Positions 17,410 to 25,861 of a DNA stretch of 64,000 nucleotides are shown here, piece after piece (the stretch's first letter is position 1; each line of letters starts with the position of its first letter). The DNA comes from Candidatus Melainabacteria bacterium (GTDB taxonomy: Bacteria > Cyanobacteriota > Vampirovibrionia > Obscuribacterales > Obscuribacteraceae), in NCBI GenBank assembly GCA_003963305.1, contig RXJR01000004.1, positions 308,562 to 372,561 on the forward strand. The letters are read 5' to 3'. A model generated the notes under the pieces. The model ran no database searches, was not told the origin of the DNA, and was given only the letters and a program-made list of their open reading frames with translations. The position numbers and the translations under genes are program-made.

Positions 17410-17914
17410 AGATGTCCTTGAGACGAGTCACGAGCGCGGTGTCATTGGAAATGACCAAATACTCAAATCGTTCATGATTTTACCAAATGTAGAGAGATTG
17501 CCTGTATCAGGATGAAATACAGTTAGGAACTTGGAAAAGTGATCTGTGGCTTTCCCGCACGCACAAACAACACGAGAGAACTTGATTCGATAATTCTTAA
17601 ACCAAATACAAGGGGTCGCCCGTTGAGAAATCAAACACTAGTAATGAGGCGTCACCTATGCAAAGGAAGCGTCACCACATTTAGTATCGCCCATCACCAC
17701 AATCCATTTAGTCACGCGAACCATCCATTACCCCCCAGTGGTCAGACACCAGGAAATCCGCAAGAGGTCGAAAAGGAATTCGCCAGAAAACGGAAACACA
17801 AATCGCCAGTCTACAGAAGCCCAAAAGCCCCATTCGTGGGGCTTTTGGGCTTCTACACTCTTACCGAATAGCTGATCTGGTTACGACTGGCTTTCGTAGC
17901 CAACTTCGGAGCAA
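17410..17914. other. Intergenic region with one very strong hairpin
   Basis: About 500 bases without a convincing protein gene. An open plus-strand frame runs through 17539-17871 but reads through the hairpin and shows no ribosome site or domain. Besides the hairpin at 17815-17854 I find no tRNA-like or known riboswitch pattern. A small RNA ending in the hairpin is possible. Confidence 0.4.
17815..17854. terminator. 17-bp perfect hairpin with 6-base loop
   Basis: Bases 17815-17831 pair perfectly with 17838-17854 around ATTCGT. It lies 61 bases beyond the stop of the minus-strand gene at 17915 and could terminate it. There is no T run on either side, so a different role (RNA stabiliser, end of a plus-strand small RNA) is open. 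Confidence 0.6.
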
Positions 17915-18283
17915 TCAACCAGCCTTTTTAAACAGAGGCGTTATTATCATCTGATCTGCTACACCAACGGCAGCACCAAGCGCTGCTCCTCCTAGAACTG
18001 CCCACGGTGATTTGCCGTAAGCATAACCGGTAGTTGCACCTATTGAAATATCCTCTGTGAGAGGGGAATGAACACGCAGTCCAAGCTCACCAAGTGCAAG
18101 GGGAGCAAGACCTGCTATCGCCATAGTTGCCAGTGTTTCGCCACGTGAACGTGTCAAAATTGCTGTACCAACTCCTGCAATGGCTACATCAATTGCAGTT
18201 TGTTTACCTTTACTCCACAGACCTTCACTTAATTGCGACGGAGAAGCCTCAGCAGCTTGGCGTTTAGCATCAAATTCAAACAT
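17915..18283 (-). CDS. Small glycine-rich membrane-associated protein
   Basis: A 122-residue protein. After a charged N-terminus (1-25), it has hydrophobic, Gly/Ala-rich stretches at about 32-45, 50-70 and 92-110, including WAVLGGAALGAAVGVADQMI with a glycine-zipper pattern. Such segments pack as membrane helices. A clear AGGAGC site lies 8 bases before the ATG. I recognise no family. The strong ribosome site and membrane segments support a real gene. Confidence 0.7.
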   Translation of the reverse strand: MFEFDAKRQAAEASPSQLSEGLWSKGKQTAIDVAIAGVGTAILTRSRGETLATMAIAGLAPLALGELGLRVHSPLTEDISIGATTGYAYGKSPWAVLGGAALGAAVGVADQMIITPLFKKAG

Positions 18284-18449
18284 TTGTTATTGCTCCTAGC
18301 TAGAAACGACGAATTAGACTCGTGCCACACAACTTAGTCGGTTTCGAATCAAACAAATGTAAAACCAGCCGCGGTAATTACGCAGCTGGTCGAAATAATT
18401 TGGTTTTTGACGCACTAACTTACTGAAAACAGGTAGTAATCGCAGCGAA

Positions 18450-18698
18450 TTACAAACGGCATTTACGGTCGACAGCGACTGATGCATATTGCTGATAGGT
18501 GCGAATCAGCGATCTGATCTGAACTATCGTACGTTCGCGCTTCTCTAATCCAGCGTACGCCTCTCTCAGGCGTTCCACCGAACAACCTAGAATTGCCGCC
18601 GTCACTAATGTACTGGTATCCGTGTTTATATACTCCATGCAAAGCCCCCGCTGTGCAGTTTCAAGTTGGTCCATAGATTTTTCGTACGCTGATGACAT
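18450..18698 (-). CDS. Small helical protein, unknown
   Basis: An 82-residue frame with good helical character (AYEKSMDQLETAQRG, VERLREAYAGLEKRERTIVQIRSLIRTYQQYA). No ribosome site is evident before the ATG at 18698 or the alternative ATG at 18674. It is divergent from the permease gene with a 26-base gap, which leaves little room for two promoters. Real but unclassified, or a chance frame. Confidence 0.4.
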   Translation of the reverse strand: MSSAYEKSMDQLETAQRGLCMEYINTDTSTLVTAAILGCSVERLREAYAGLEKRERTIVQIRSLIRTYQQYASVAVDRKCRL

Positions 18699-18724
18699 AG
18701 TGCACAGTACTGCGTGACAATCTC

Positions 18725-20413
18725 GTGAGCGTCAAGAACTTATCTTTTGCCTGCCTGGTATGCAACAATTCATGGCTGCAACAGGCTAAAGGTGCATCTT
18801 TGCAAGCGCAACGCTTACTACGGCGCAAGCCGACCGATCAATTAATCGATGAGGCGTACGGCGAAAGTCGGCTGATGAAGAAAAGCCTTTCGGCCTTCGA
18901 TCTTCTTGCATTCGGTGTTGGTGCGACGATAGGTTCGGGCATTTTTGCCCTCACCGGCACTGCTGCTGCCGGGCAAGTTTCTGCATCAAAAGATTTCATT
19001 TCGACTCCCCTGATCAACTTTTTACTCGGCTCACCGATGGGGCGCGATGGCGCTGGACCAGCAATCGTCATCTCCTTTTTAATTGCTGCGGTGGCATGTG
19101 GATTTGCCGCACTATGTTATGCCGAACTGGCAGCGATGATTCCCGTCTCGGGATCCGCCTACACATTTGCACAGGCCGCGCTGGGAGAACTGATTGCGTG
19201 GATTATCGGCTGGGATCTCATTCTGGAATACGCAGTCGGTAACGTCGCTATTGCCGTCAGTTGGTCCGACTATTTCTTGCACCTGTTCCATGGTGTGACA
19301 GGGATGCAGCTACCGCTTTGGCTTACAACTGATACTGGCACGGCTTTAACCAGAATAAAGGACCTTGCGTTAGACAGTCCACAGCGCCAATTCTATTCAT
19401 CTCTCACGCTGCCTGATGTTTTTGGTCATCCGCTGGCCATAAATGCACCAGCGTTCTTCATTGTCGCAGTAGTTACCTGGGTCCTCGTTGTCGGCATCAA
19501 GGAAAGCGCCTGGGTCAACACGGCAGCAGTGGCCATTAAAGTGATCATCGTATTGTTTTTCATCATATACGGTGCTTTCTTCGTGCACCCGGAAAACTGG
19601 GTCCCGTTTGCTCCACACGGTCTCTCCGGTATCATGGGCGGTGCGGCGATTGTTTTCTTCAGCTTCATTGGTTTCGACGCCATCAGCAGCACTGCAGAGG
19701 AAACAAAAAATCCGCAGCGAGACATGCCCATTGGCATGATCGGCAGCCTGTTGATTTGCACACTGCTGTATGCGGCGGTATCACTTGTGCTTACAGGCAT
19801 CTTGCCATACCAAAAATACGCAGACGATGCGGCACCGGTGGCCACGGCGCTGCAAGTGGCGGGCAATCCCTGGGCGCATCTGATCGTCAGCGTCGGCGCG
19901 CTGGCGGGCATGACCTCCGTACTCCTGGTTTTTCAACTGGGGCAACCGCGTATATTCATGGCTATGGCTCGCGATGGGCTGTTGCCGCCATTTTTTTCAA
20001 AACTGCATCCTAAATTCAGAACTCCATATATTCCGACAATTCTGACGGGCGTAATCGTGGGCGTGTCCTGCCTGTGCATTGATATCGGCCAAGCTGCCGA
20101 GTTGACGAATATTGGCACTCTTGCCGCATTCATAATAGTCTGCGCAGGCGTTACAAAGTTGCGAAAATCTGAACCGGACCGAGTAAGACCCTTTCGATGC
20201 CCCATGGTTCCACTAATTCCTATTCTGGGCATCATTTCCTGCTTCATCCTCATGCTCAGTCTGCCGCTGATTACATGGCTGCGATTTTTCGTCTGGATGG
20301 GTGTGGGCGTAGCGATCTACTTTTGCTACGGCTACAAACACGGTCATGAAGAAATCCCGTATGTTCCAAAAGAAATTCCTCCAGACGACGAGACAAACAT
20401 TCCCATGCCTTAA
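18725..20413 (+). CDS. Amino-acid permease, APC superfamily
   Basis: A 562-residue permease of the cationic amino-acid transporter type. Residues 31-50 (RRKPTDQLIDEAYGES) form the cytosolic start. GVGATIGSGIFALTG (about 63-77) is the conserved substrate-binding first helix. GFDAISSTAEETKNPQRDMPIGM (about 317-340) is the CAT/YfnA-type signature. Twelve or more hydrophobic helices follow one another up to residue 540, leaving a short acidic tail. The frame begins at GTG 18725; its first 30 residues do not look conserved, so translation may start a little later. Substrate cannot be read from sequence. The gene stands alone. Confidence 0.92.
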   Translation: MSVKNLSFACLVCNNSWLQQAKGASLQAQRLLRRKPTDQLIDEAYGESRLMKKSLSAFDLLAFGVGATIGSGIFALTGTAAAGQVSASKDFISTPLINFLLGSPMGRDGAGPAIVISFLIAAVACGFAALCYAELAAMIPVSGSAYTFAQAALGELIAWIIGWDLILEYAVGNVAIAVSWSDYFLHLFHGVTGMQLPLWLTTDTGTALTRIKDLALDSPQRQFYSSLTLPDVFGHPLAINAPAFFIVAVVTWVLVVGIKESAWVNTAAVAIKVIIVLFFIIYGAFFVHPENWVPFAPHGLSGIMGGAAIVFFSFIGFDAISSTAEETKNPQRDMPIGMIGSLLICTLLYAAVSLVLTGILPYQKYADDAAPVATALQVAGNPWAHLIVSVGALAGMTSVLLVFQLGQPRIFMAMARDGLLPPFFSKLHPKFRTPYIPTILTGVIVGVSCLCIDIGQAAELTNIGTLAAFIIVCAGVTKLRKSEPDRVRPFRCPMVPLIPILGIISCFILMLSLPLITWLRFFVWMGVGVAIYFCYGYKHGHEEIPYVPKEIPPDDETNIPMP

Positions 20414-20805
20414 GCGCGCCCGGATCATGACGCGCATTACGGGCACTCGACACATCACAGGCGCCACCACATTCACGTCGGTAATCTCAGCGACAGAGCG
20501 GATGTAAAGAAGACAAGCAGGGCGCTAAAGCCGCAAGGATGTTGAATCGATATCTTGAACTCAAAACAATTTCGTTTTGTTGCAAACTAATCAAACCTAA
20601 TTTATCAGCGCTTGATCTGTGCTAATTTGGGCATCTTGGCAGGTAAATAAACGGAGCTATAGTTCATGTTTATGCGATTGTGGACTTTTGTGTCATGCAC
20701 TGAGCTACCTGCAAAGATCGCGAATCACTGAAAGCAACAGCATTCGAATGAGATTCACGGTTGATGACATGAAATAAAGCTTGGCGCTCGAGAAATATTT
20801 TCTAA
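20414..20805. other. Intergenic region after the permease
   Basis: No convincing gene. An A/T-rich 6-bp stem at 20562-20579 (CAAAAC/GTTTTG) could be a weak terminator for the permease. I see no further structured element and no clear promoter for the gene at 20806. Confidence 0.35.
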
Positions 20806-21318
20806 ATGGAATCTGACGCGATATTCGAAGAAATGGCGACAAAAATGTTAACCACAATGGTTACCGTGGAGAAATTGAAGCGCGATGCTGAAAAAGCGTT
20901 CAACGACCACGATTACCAGATTTCAGTCGACAAACTCAAAGAAGCAGCGGGCATAGTTGAATCTCAGCCCGGTACGGCAGCGCGCATTGAATTAGCCAGT
21001 ATTTTGCTGCCTTTATCTACCGTTTTCAGAACTGTGGGCGATACCAGTGAGTGCGAAAAGCTGTACAAGCAAATCATCAGCCTGTGCACCCAGCCTCTGG
21101 AAAAATCGGCCGAGGCAAAGTTCGGAAGCAGCCAGGTAGACAGTTTTATGGAGCAGATGATGCCCGGAATGGAAGATATGTTGGTGGAAGCTCACTACGC
21201 GACCACCATGAATATCCTCAGCATATGCGCTGAGAATTACCAGAAACTACTGACCGAATCAGGTCGAAACGAGGAAGCAGAAGCCCTGAAAGAACAACTG
21301 AAAAGTTACCTGGCCTAG
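20806..21318 (+). CDS. Small helical TPR-like cytosolic protein
   Basis: A 170-residue protein without signal peptide or membrane helix. It is almost entirely helical, with repeat-like units: LKRDAEKAFNDHDYQISVDKLKEAAG, ARIELASILLPLSTVFRTVGDTSECEKLYKQIISLC and ATTMNILSICAENYQKLLTESGRNEEAEAL. The spacing and the A/Y/L positions fit tetratricopeptide-type hairpins, suggesting a protein-interaction module. A Met-rich stretch (MEQMMPGMEDM) sits in the middle. It is followed by aroG after 190 bases on the same strand. Partner unknown. Confidence 0.72.
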   Translation: MESDAIFEEMATKMLTTMVTVEKLKRDAEKAFNDHDYQISVDKLKEAAGIVESQPGTAARIELASILLPLSTVFRTVGDTSECEKLYKQIISLCTQPLEKSAEAKFGSSQVDSFMEQMMPGMEDMLVEAHYATTMNILSICAENYQKLLTESGRNEEAEALKEQLKSYLA

Positions 21319-21508
21319 CCGGTTCGGTAATACATTGACAATGGTGCTATAAATGATTAGTTGAACAGCACAATTCTCTGATACCGGATGCAGTGGCGAC
21401 GCCGACAGCGCCGAAAGGTGCAAAGCAGCAGACATAGAGGTTCAAATCTTGTTGAAACACACCCCAGATACCTATTCATCTTACTTAGTTCCAAAAGCGG
21501 AGACTCCG

Positions 21509-22597
21509 ATGGCTCACATTACTGACGACCTCAGGATTCAGGAGATCAAAGAGCTCGCTCCCCCGTCGCATCTGACTCGAGAATTTCCTTGCACAGAACA
21601 AGCTGCTGCCACCGCCTACGGAGCACGCCAGGCGATCCACAACATTCTGCACGGCGAAGACGACAGATTGCTTGTTGTCATCGGTCCCTGTTCCATCCAT
21701 GACCCTATCGCAGCAATCGAGTACGCATCTCTTCTTGCCGCTCAACGCGAAAAGCACAGCAAAGATTTGGAAGTGGTAATGCGGGTTTATTTCGAGAAGC
21801 CTCGCACCACAGTAGGCTGGAAGGGACTCATAAACGACCCGGATGTAGACGGCAGCTTTCAGATTAACAAAGGATTGCGCGTTGCCCGCCAGTTGCTTCT
21901 AGACATCAATGAATTTGGTGTTCCCGCTGCCTGCGAATACCTTGACATGATCACGCCACAATACATTGCTGACCTGGTCAGCTGGGGTGCGATCGGCGCT
22001 CGCACCACCGAGTCGCAAACACACCGTGAGTTGGCATCGGGTCTGTCATGCCCTGTCGGTTTCAAAAACGGTACAGACGGAAACATCAAGATTGCCATCG
22101 ACGCTATGAAAGCTGCCTCACAACCGCATCATTTCTTGTCGGTGACCAAGGGTGGTCACTCTGCCATATTCTCGACCAATGGCAATGAAGACTGCCACAT
22201 TATCCTTCGCGGCGGCAAAACGCCTAACTACGACGCAGAAAGCGTTGAAGCAGCAGCGCAGCAAATCAGCAAAGCTGGTCTCAAGCAACGCCTCATGATC
22301 GACGCAAGCCACGCCAACAGCAGCAAAAAACATGAAAATCAAATTCCAGTTTGCGCCGACATCGCCAAACAAATTGCCGGCGGCGACTCCCGAATCATGG
22401 GAGTCATGATTGAGAGTTTCCTCGTTGCTGGTGCTCAAAACTACTGCGGCTTGCGGGCTGCTGGTCAGCCGATTACATATGGCATGAGCATTACAGACGG
22501 TTGCATCGGCTGGAACGAAAGCGTTCAGATTCTTGAAGATCTGGCAGCCTCAGTTAGAGCACGTCGCGAAAAGGCTCCAACTAATTTCGCGCCTTAG
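21509..22597 (+). CDS. aroG: 3-deoxy-7-phosphoheptulonate (DAHP) synthase, AroG type
   Basis: A 362-residue class I-alpha DAHP synthase. It condenses phosphoenolpyruvate and erythrose 4-phosphate, the first step to chorismate. I place the start at ATG 21509 (GGAG 6 bases upstream) because TDDLRIQEIKELAPP then aligns with the known AroG N-terminus. An in-frame TTG at 21449 with a GAGG site would add 20 residues. GPCSIHD, MRVYFEKPRTTVGWKG, GARTTESQTHREL, GFKNGTDG, HANSSKKHENQ and GVMIESFL give the metal and phosphate sites. The N-terminal arm present here is the part used for amino-acid feedback inhibition in this family. Which amino acid applies is not clear. Confidence 0.95.
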   Translation: MAHITDDLRIQEIKELAPPSHLTREFPCTEQAAATAYGARQAIHNILHGEDDRLLVVIGPCSIHDPIAAIEYASLLAAQREKHSKDLEVVMRVYFEKPRTTVGWKGLINDPDVDGSFQINKGLRVARQLLLDINEFGVPAACEYLDMITPQYIADLVSWGAIGARTTESQTHRELASGLSCPVGFKNGTDGNIKIAIDAMKAASQPHHFLSVTKGGHSAIFSTNGNEDCHIILRGGKTPNYDAESVEAAAQQISKAGLKQRLMIDASHANSSKKHENQIPVCADIAKQIAGGDSRIMGVMIESFLVAGAQNYCGLRAAGQPITYGMSITDGCIGWNESVQILEDLAASVRARREKAPTNFAP

Positions 22598-22660
22598 GGC
22601 ATGAATCTGCACTTGAGCAAATCGATTTGGCAACCTGGATCATCAACCTGCGCCTGAGCG

Positions 22661-23383
22661 CTACTTGATGGGCTTACTGATTTGCAACATCTGTTCAGCA
22701 CCGATTATGTCGCGTTGTTTGACAGGAACGATTTCACAGGCTAAACCTAGAGCGCGTAATTCATCGATAAGGCGTGGTAAGTATTTGTGCTCAGCGACCT
22801 GGGGCCCTTGCAGGGGATAAATGCGCACATCATTCTTCGTCACTCGCAGCAGTTCTTTGACCGCGCGAGCATGAAAATCATAATCCAGCGTGGAATTCTG
22901 CAACATGCCACCAGATTCAATATCACTGTAAATAAAGAGCAGATTGGCGCACAGGGTGGTATCAAAATGATTACCAGCAAACGGTAAATTGGGCAGCACA
23001 CCCGGAACATACCGGCCAATCAACTTTCCATGTACAAAATCTTTCAAAAACCGATCCATAGCCTTGCGTCTTTGAGGCACTGAGACTACTTCCGGATAGA
23101 ACAGCGACATCGCTGATTTTTGCTTCTCGTACACGATGGCTGAATGGTCATCGATGATATTGCGCAAAGTCGCTACGTCATTGACGTACAAAGGGTCGCA
23201 AGCCGTGACCTGAATACCTTTCGCCGCCGCATCCACTGCAAACGCAGCCGGACCGGAACTGCAGTCTAAAATTTGCTTTCCGCGCATTTCGTCGAGATTC
23301 AAGTTGAACATCGCGACATACTCGTTGATGCATCTTCCGAAGAAGACAACACCCTCGAAATCGAATTTGACGGGCTGATTCAT
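22661..23383 (-). CDS. Class I SAM-dependent methyltransferase-like protein
   Basis: A 240-residue protein. After an N-terminal arm (1-35), GKQILDCSSGPAAFAVDAAAKGIQVTACDPLY (about 35-65) is motif I of the Rossmann-like methyltransferase fold, where DCSSGP replaces the usual D-x-G-x-G and ACDPLY holds the acidic ribose-binding residue. NHFDTTLCANLLFIYS (about 145-160) is the motif IV region. The C-terminus has the usual alternating strands (RIYPLQG..., LACEIVPVKQ). It probably transfers a methyl group from S-adenosylmethionine, but the substrate is not visible. GAGGCGG lies upstream of the ATG. Single gene between aroG and a kinase. Confidence 0.8.
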   Translation of the reverse strand: MNQPVKFDFEGVVFFGRCINEYVAMFNLNLDEMRGKQILDCSSGPAAFAVDAAAKGIQVTACDPLYVNDVATLRNIIDDHSAIVYEKQKSAMSLFYPEVVSVPQRRKAMDRFLKDFVHGKLIGRYVPGVLPNLPFAGNHFDTTLCANLLFIYSDIESGGMLQNSTLDYDFHARAVKELLRVTKNDVRIYPLQGPQVAEHKYLPRLIDELRALGLACEIVPVKQRDIIGAEQMLQISKPIK

Positions 23384-23504
23384 TAACTGACCGCCTCAGG
23401 AGCAGACAGCAGTATACCAATCAGTTCCAATTTAATTGTTGGGTGAGCCGATTTCATCTTCGTTAGAGCCACCTTGAAAAATTTCCGCTATCGGCAACAG
23501 CATC

Positions 23505-25313
23505 TCAAGGGACGCTGAAATGACCTTCGCGATACGCGCCCTGGAAAGACTTTAGCGGTTCGTGAAGGTGCTCTTCTACAATTTTCTTCATGCTCTTGTA
23601 GTTGCTTTGCGATTCTATGTTTGTGGAACCAGGCACCAGAGCAGCTCCCATCGTGAAGAATTCAAATGGGTTGTTCTTTCTTGGCGAATCAAGTTCCTGG
23701 CCGTTCTCTCCCAAAAATTGATACCAGGATTTTTCAACAGAGACGCCGGCAGGCACGCCTGTCACCGTAATTGGTGACTTATAGCTGCTCACAAGAACTC
23801 GGTCAATTTTGACGGCGGGGTTCAGCCGCATGATTTTCCAGTTTGTAGGCATATAGGAGCTAAAAACGAGAGTGATCGGCTTATCTGACGGTCCAACCTC
23901 GACTTCTACGTTTCCAGGAAGATTGAAGTTATCCGCTTCCTGACCTTTACCAGCGTAGACCGCGACTACCTGGACATTCGTCTTTCCAGAATTCTCAGGG
24001 TAGCTGACTGTACAGTGCTGGGAAAGTTGCTTGTCGGTGGCAGCTTCAATAGACTTTTGAATGGAGGCAGTGTCAACGTAAGGCTGCGAATTCTGAATGA
24101 ATGTAGGCACCGGCACCGGTGCAGGTTGGGCACGATGCAACAGCATTTGAGAGGCACCCAAAAGAACACAAAAGACCACGGCAAACACACCGGCACCTAC
24201 CAGGAAATTCTTGTTTATGCCCGGGCGCTCGCGATTGGTGGGGCGGTTGGGATTTATAGGTCCCTCGGATTCGACTGGGCGGTTGGGATTTATAGGTACC
24301 TCGGATTCGCCTGGGCGCTCGGGCTTTTCCCAGTCACGCACGCCGGCGCTGGACGACCTGGCATCTTCGTGGCGAGGATTCAATGTTGTTACGGCAATGT
24401 TGTTGGAAGCGTTATATCCGCCACCTCTATCGATAACTTCGAGTGCTTGAGATAACTCCTCCATAGACTGAAAACGTGCCTGAGGCTGTTTTTGCATGCA
24501 TCGTGCAATCACTGCTTCCAGGTTCTTCAGCAAAGCAGTCATCTGCACTCCCGTGACAGAGCTGATTAAGGGCACATCTTCAGTGAGATGCAGATTGAAT
24601 GTTTCCAGTGCGCTTCCACCCATGAATGGAGGCTCACCACAAACTGTTTCGAACATCAAGCATCCGAGCGAATAGATGTCGGAACGAGCATCAACAGCTC
24701 TACCGCTGCACTGCTCAGGACTCATATAAATAGGACTGCCAAATATTTCTCCCGTCATCGTCAGACCCTGCCCGCCGGCGCCTGGACTTACTAACTTAGC
24801 GATTCCAAGATCGACTAGCTTGACAAAATCTTTACCGCGATGGGAAAGAACGACAACGTTATTGGGCTTCAAGTCGCGATGAATGATTCCCTGCTCGTGA
24901 GCATAGGCCAGGGCGTCAGCCATTTGAATGAACATGCGCACTGCGCGCCAATCGGGCAGCACATGCTGCTGCTTCAAAATGTCACCCAGAGCGGGTCCGT
25001 CCAGAAATTCCATGACAAAATAAGGTGTGCCACTATGCGTAGTGCCAGCATCAAGCACACTGATAAGATGCGGATGCGACAACATACTCATAGCTTTGAT
25101 TTCTTGCTGAAAGCGAGCTGCAGCAAAGTTATCCAGAAACATGTGCAGCGCCTTCACGGCCACGGGCTTGTTCAGCGACAGATTGGTCGCTTTGAAAACG
25201 GTACCCATACCACCCTGCCCAAGGACTTCGACAATTTGATAACGGTTGTCCAGGACCTCACCGATAGTGATGCCTGTTTTTGCAAATATTTGCCTGGCCT
25301 CAAATTCGTCCAC
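23505..25313 (-). CDS. Transmembrane Ser/Thr protein kinase with unknown extracytoplasmic domain
   Basis: A 602-residue kinase with GTG start (GGGGAA upstream). Kinase domain at 25-295: glycine loop LGQGGMGTVF, VAVK with Lys54, catalytic HRDLKPNN (145-152), Mg loop DLG (168-170, Leu in place of Phe), and GSPIYMSPEQ. A linker with two copies of a 12-residue Pro/Asn repeat leads to one membrane helix (370-392). The outer domain (about 395-602) contains no PASTA repeat; it includes VEVGPSDKPITLVFSSYMPTNWKIM. It presumably senses an envelope signal and phosphorylates cytosolic proteins. Similar in design to the kinase at 47645. Confidence 0.93.
   Translation of the reverse strand: MDEFEARQIFAKTGITIGEVLDNRYQIVEVLGQGGMGTVFKATNLSLNKPVAVKALHMFLDNFAAARFQQEIKAMSMLSHPHLISVLDAGTTHSGTPYFVMEFLDGPALGDILKQQHVLPDWRAVRMFIQMADALAYAHEQGIIHRDLKPNNVVVLSHRGKDFVKLVDLGIAKLVSPGAGGQGLTMTGEIFGSPIYMSPEQCSGRAVDARSDIYSLGCLMFETVCGEPPFMGGSALETFNLHLTEDVPLISSVTGVQMTALLKNLEAVIARCMQKQPQARFQSMEELSQALEVIDRGGGYNASNNIAVTTLNPRHEDARSSSAGVRDWEKPERPGESEVPINPNRPVESEGPINPNRPTNRERPGINKNFLVGAGVFAVVFCVLLGASQMLLHRAQPAPVPVPTFIQNSQPYVDTASIQKSIEAATDKQLSQHCTVSYPENSGKTNVQVVAVYAGKGQEADNFNLPGNVEVEVGPSDKPITLVFSSYMPTNWKIMRLNPAVKIDRVLVSSYKSPITVTGVPAGVSVEKSWYQFLGENGQELDSPRKNNPFEFFTMGAALVPGSTNIESQSNYKSMKKIVEEHLHEPLKSFQGAYREGHFSVP
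24242..24313 (-). repeat. 36-bp direct repeat in kinase linker
   Basis: Two 36-base units (24242-24277 and 24278-24313) differ at only two positions and encode the (V/G)PINPNRP-type repeat just before the membrane helix. Recent in-frame duplication. Confidence 0.85.
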
Positions 25314-25363
25314 TTTTCCCCGCTACCTAGCCTATTCTGCACAGTTCCGACCGGTCGCACGGG

Positions 25364-25813
25364 TCATGGATTGGGGTCACTCGTCCAATCTGACAAAGGC
25401 TCTCCGTCTCGATGGACAAGTTTCTCCGCCCTTCGGTAAGTGACCTTTTCATCAGGATATTCAATCACGTCTTCGGGATGTGGAATACCGACATCCAAGA
25501 TCTCGAGCACGTCGTCAGACGTATTAATGAACTGATGAGCGATTCCTCTGCCGGCTGGTTTGGAAAAACAAGAGCCAGGTCGAACTTGATAGGTCATGTC
25601 CTCAAGTCGTAAAGTGCCATGACCTCTCAGGACAAGAAAAAATTCTTCCTGCAGCGAGTGCTTATGAAATTTGCAAGACTTTGCACCGGGCTGCAACCGA
25701 TCGATATTCACATACAAGCGCTCTGAACCGCCAGCCCGACCAACCAACAGGGTTGTCAGTAAAGGCGACGCGTCTACACAATCTTCGGGAATAGAGTCTA
25801 AATTAAGCAACAA
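25364..25813 (-). CDS. Cupin-domain protein
   Basis: A 149-residue single-domain cupin. Motif 1 appears as FHKHSLQEEFFLVLRGHGTL (about 48-67) with the His-X-His...Glu metal ligands, and motif 2 near GSCFSKPAGRGIAHQF (about 80-95) with its His. These small cupins bind a metal ion and serve as enzymes or sugar/ligand sensors. The frame starts at TTG 25813 with no strong ribosome site. It is followed by the kinase gene 50 bases downstream on the same strand, so the two may be co-transcribed. Substrate unknown. Confidence 0.85.
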   Translation of the reverse strand: MLLNLDSIPEDCVDASPLLTTLLVGRAGGSERLYVNIDRLQPGAKSCKFHKHSLQEEFFLVLRGHGTLRLEDMTYQVRPGSCFSKPAGRGIAHQFINTSDDVLEILDVGIPHPEDVIEYPDEKVTYRRAEKLVHRDGEPLSDWTSDPNP

Positions 25814-25861
25814 CTCGCTACCGCTAAAAGCTTCAGTATAAAAGATCTGCGAATGTCGCGG

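Noticed and set aside
17539-17871. Plus-strand frame of 110 codons in the gap near 17.6 kb
   Set aside because: It reads through the perfect hairpin at 17815-17854, has atypical composition and no ribosome site.
21361-21448. Glycine riboswitch
   Set aside because: Only one short core segment matches; the CTCAGG element and paired stems of the consensus are missing. Kept only as an unknown leader.
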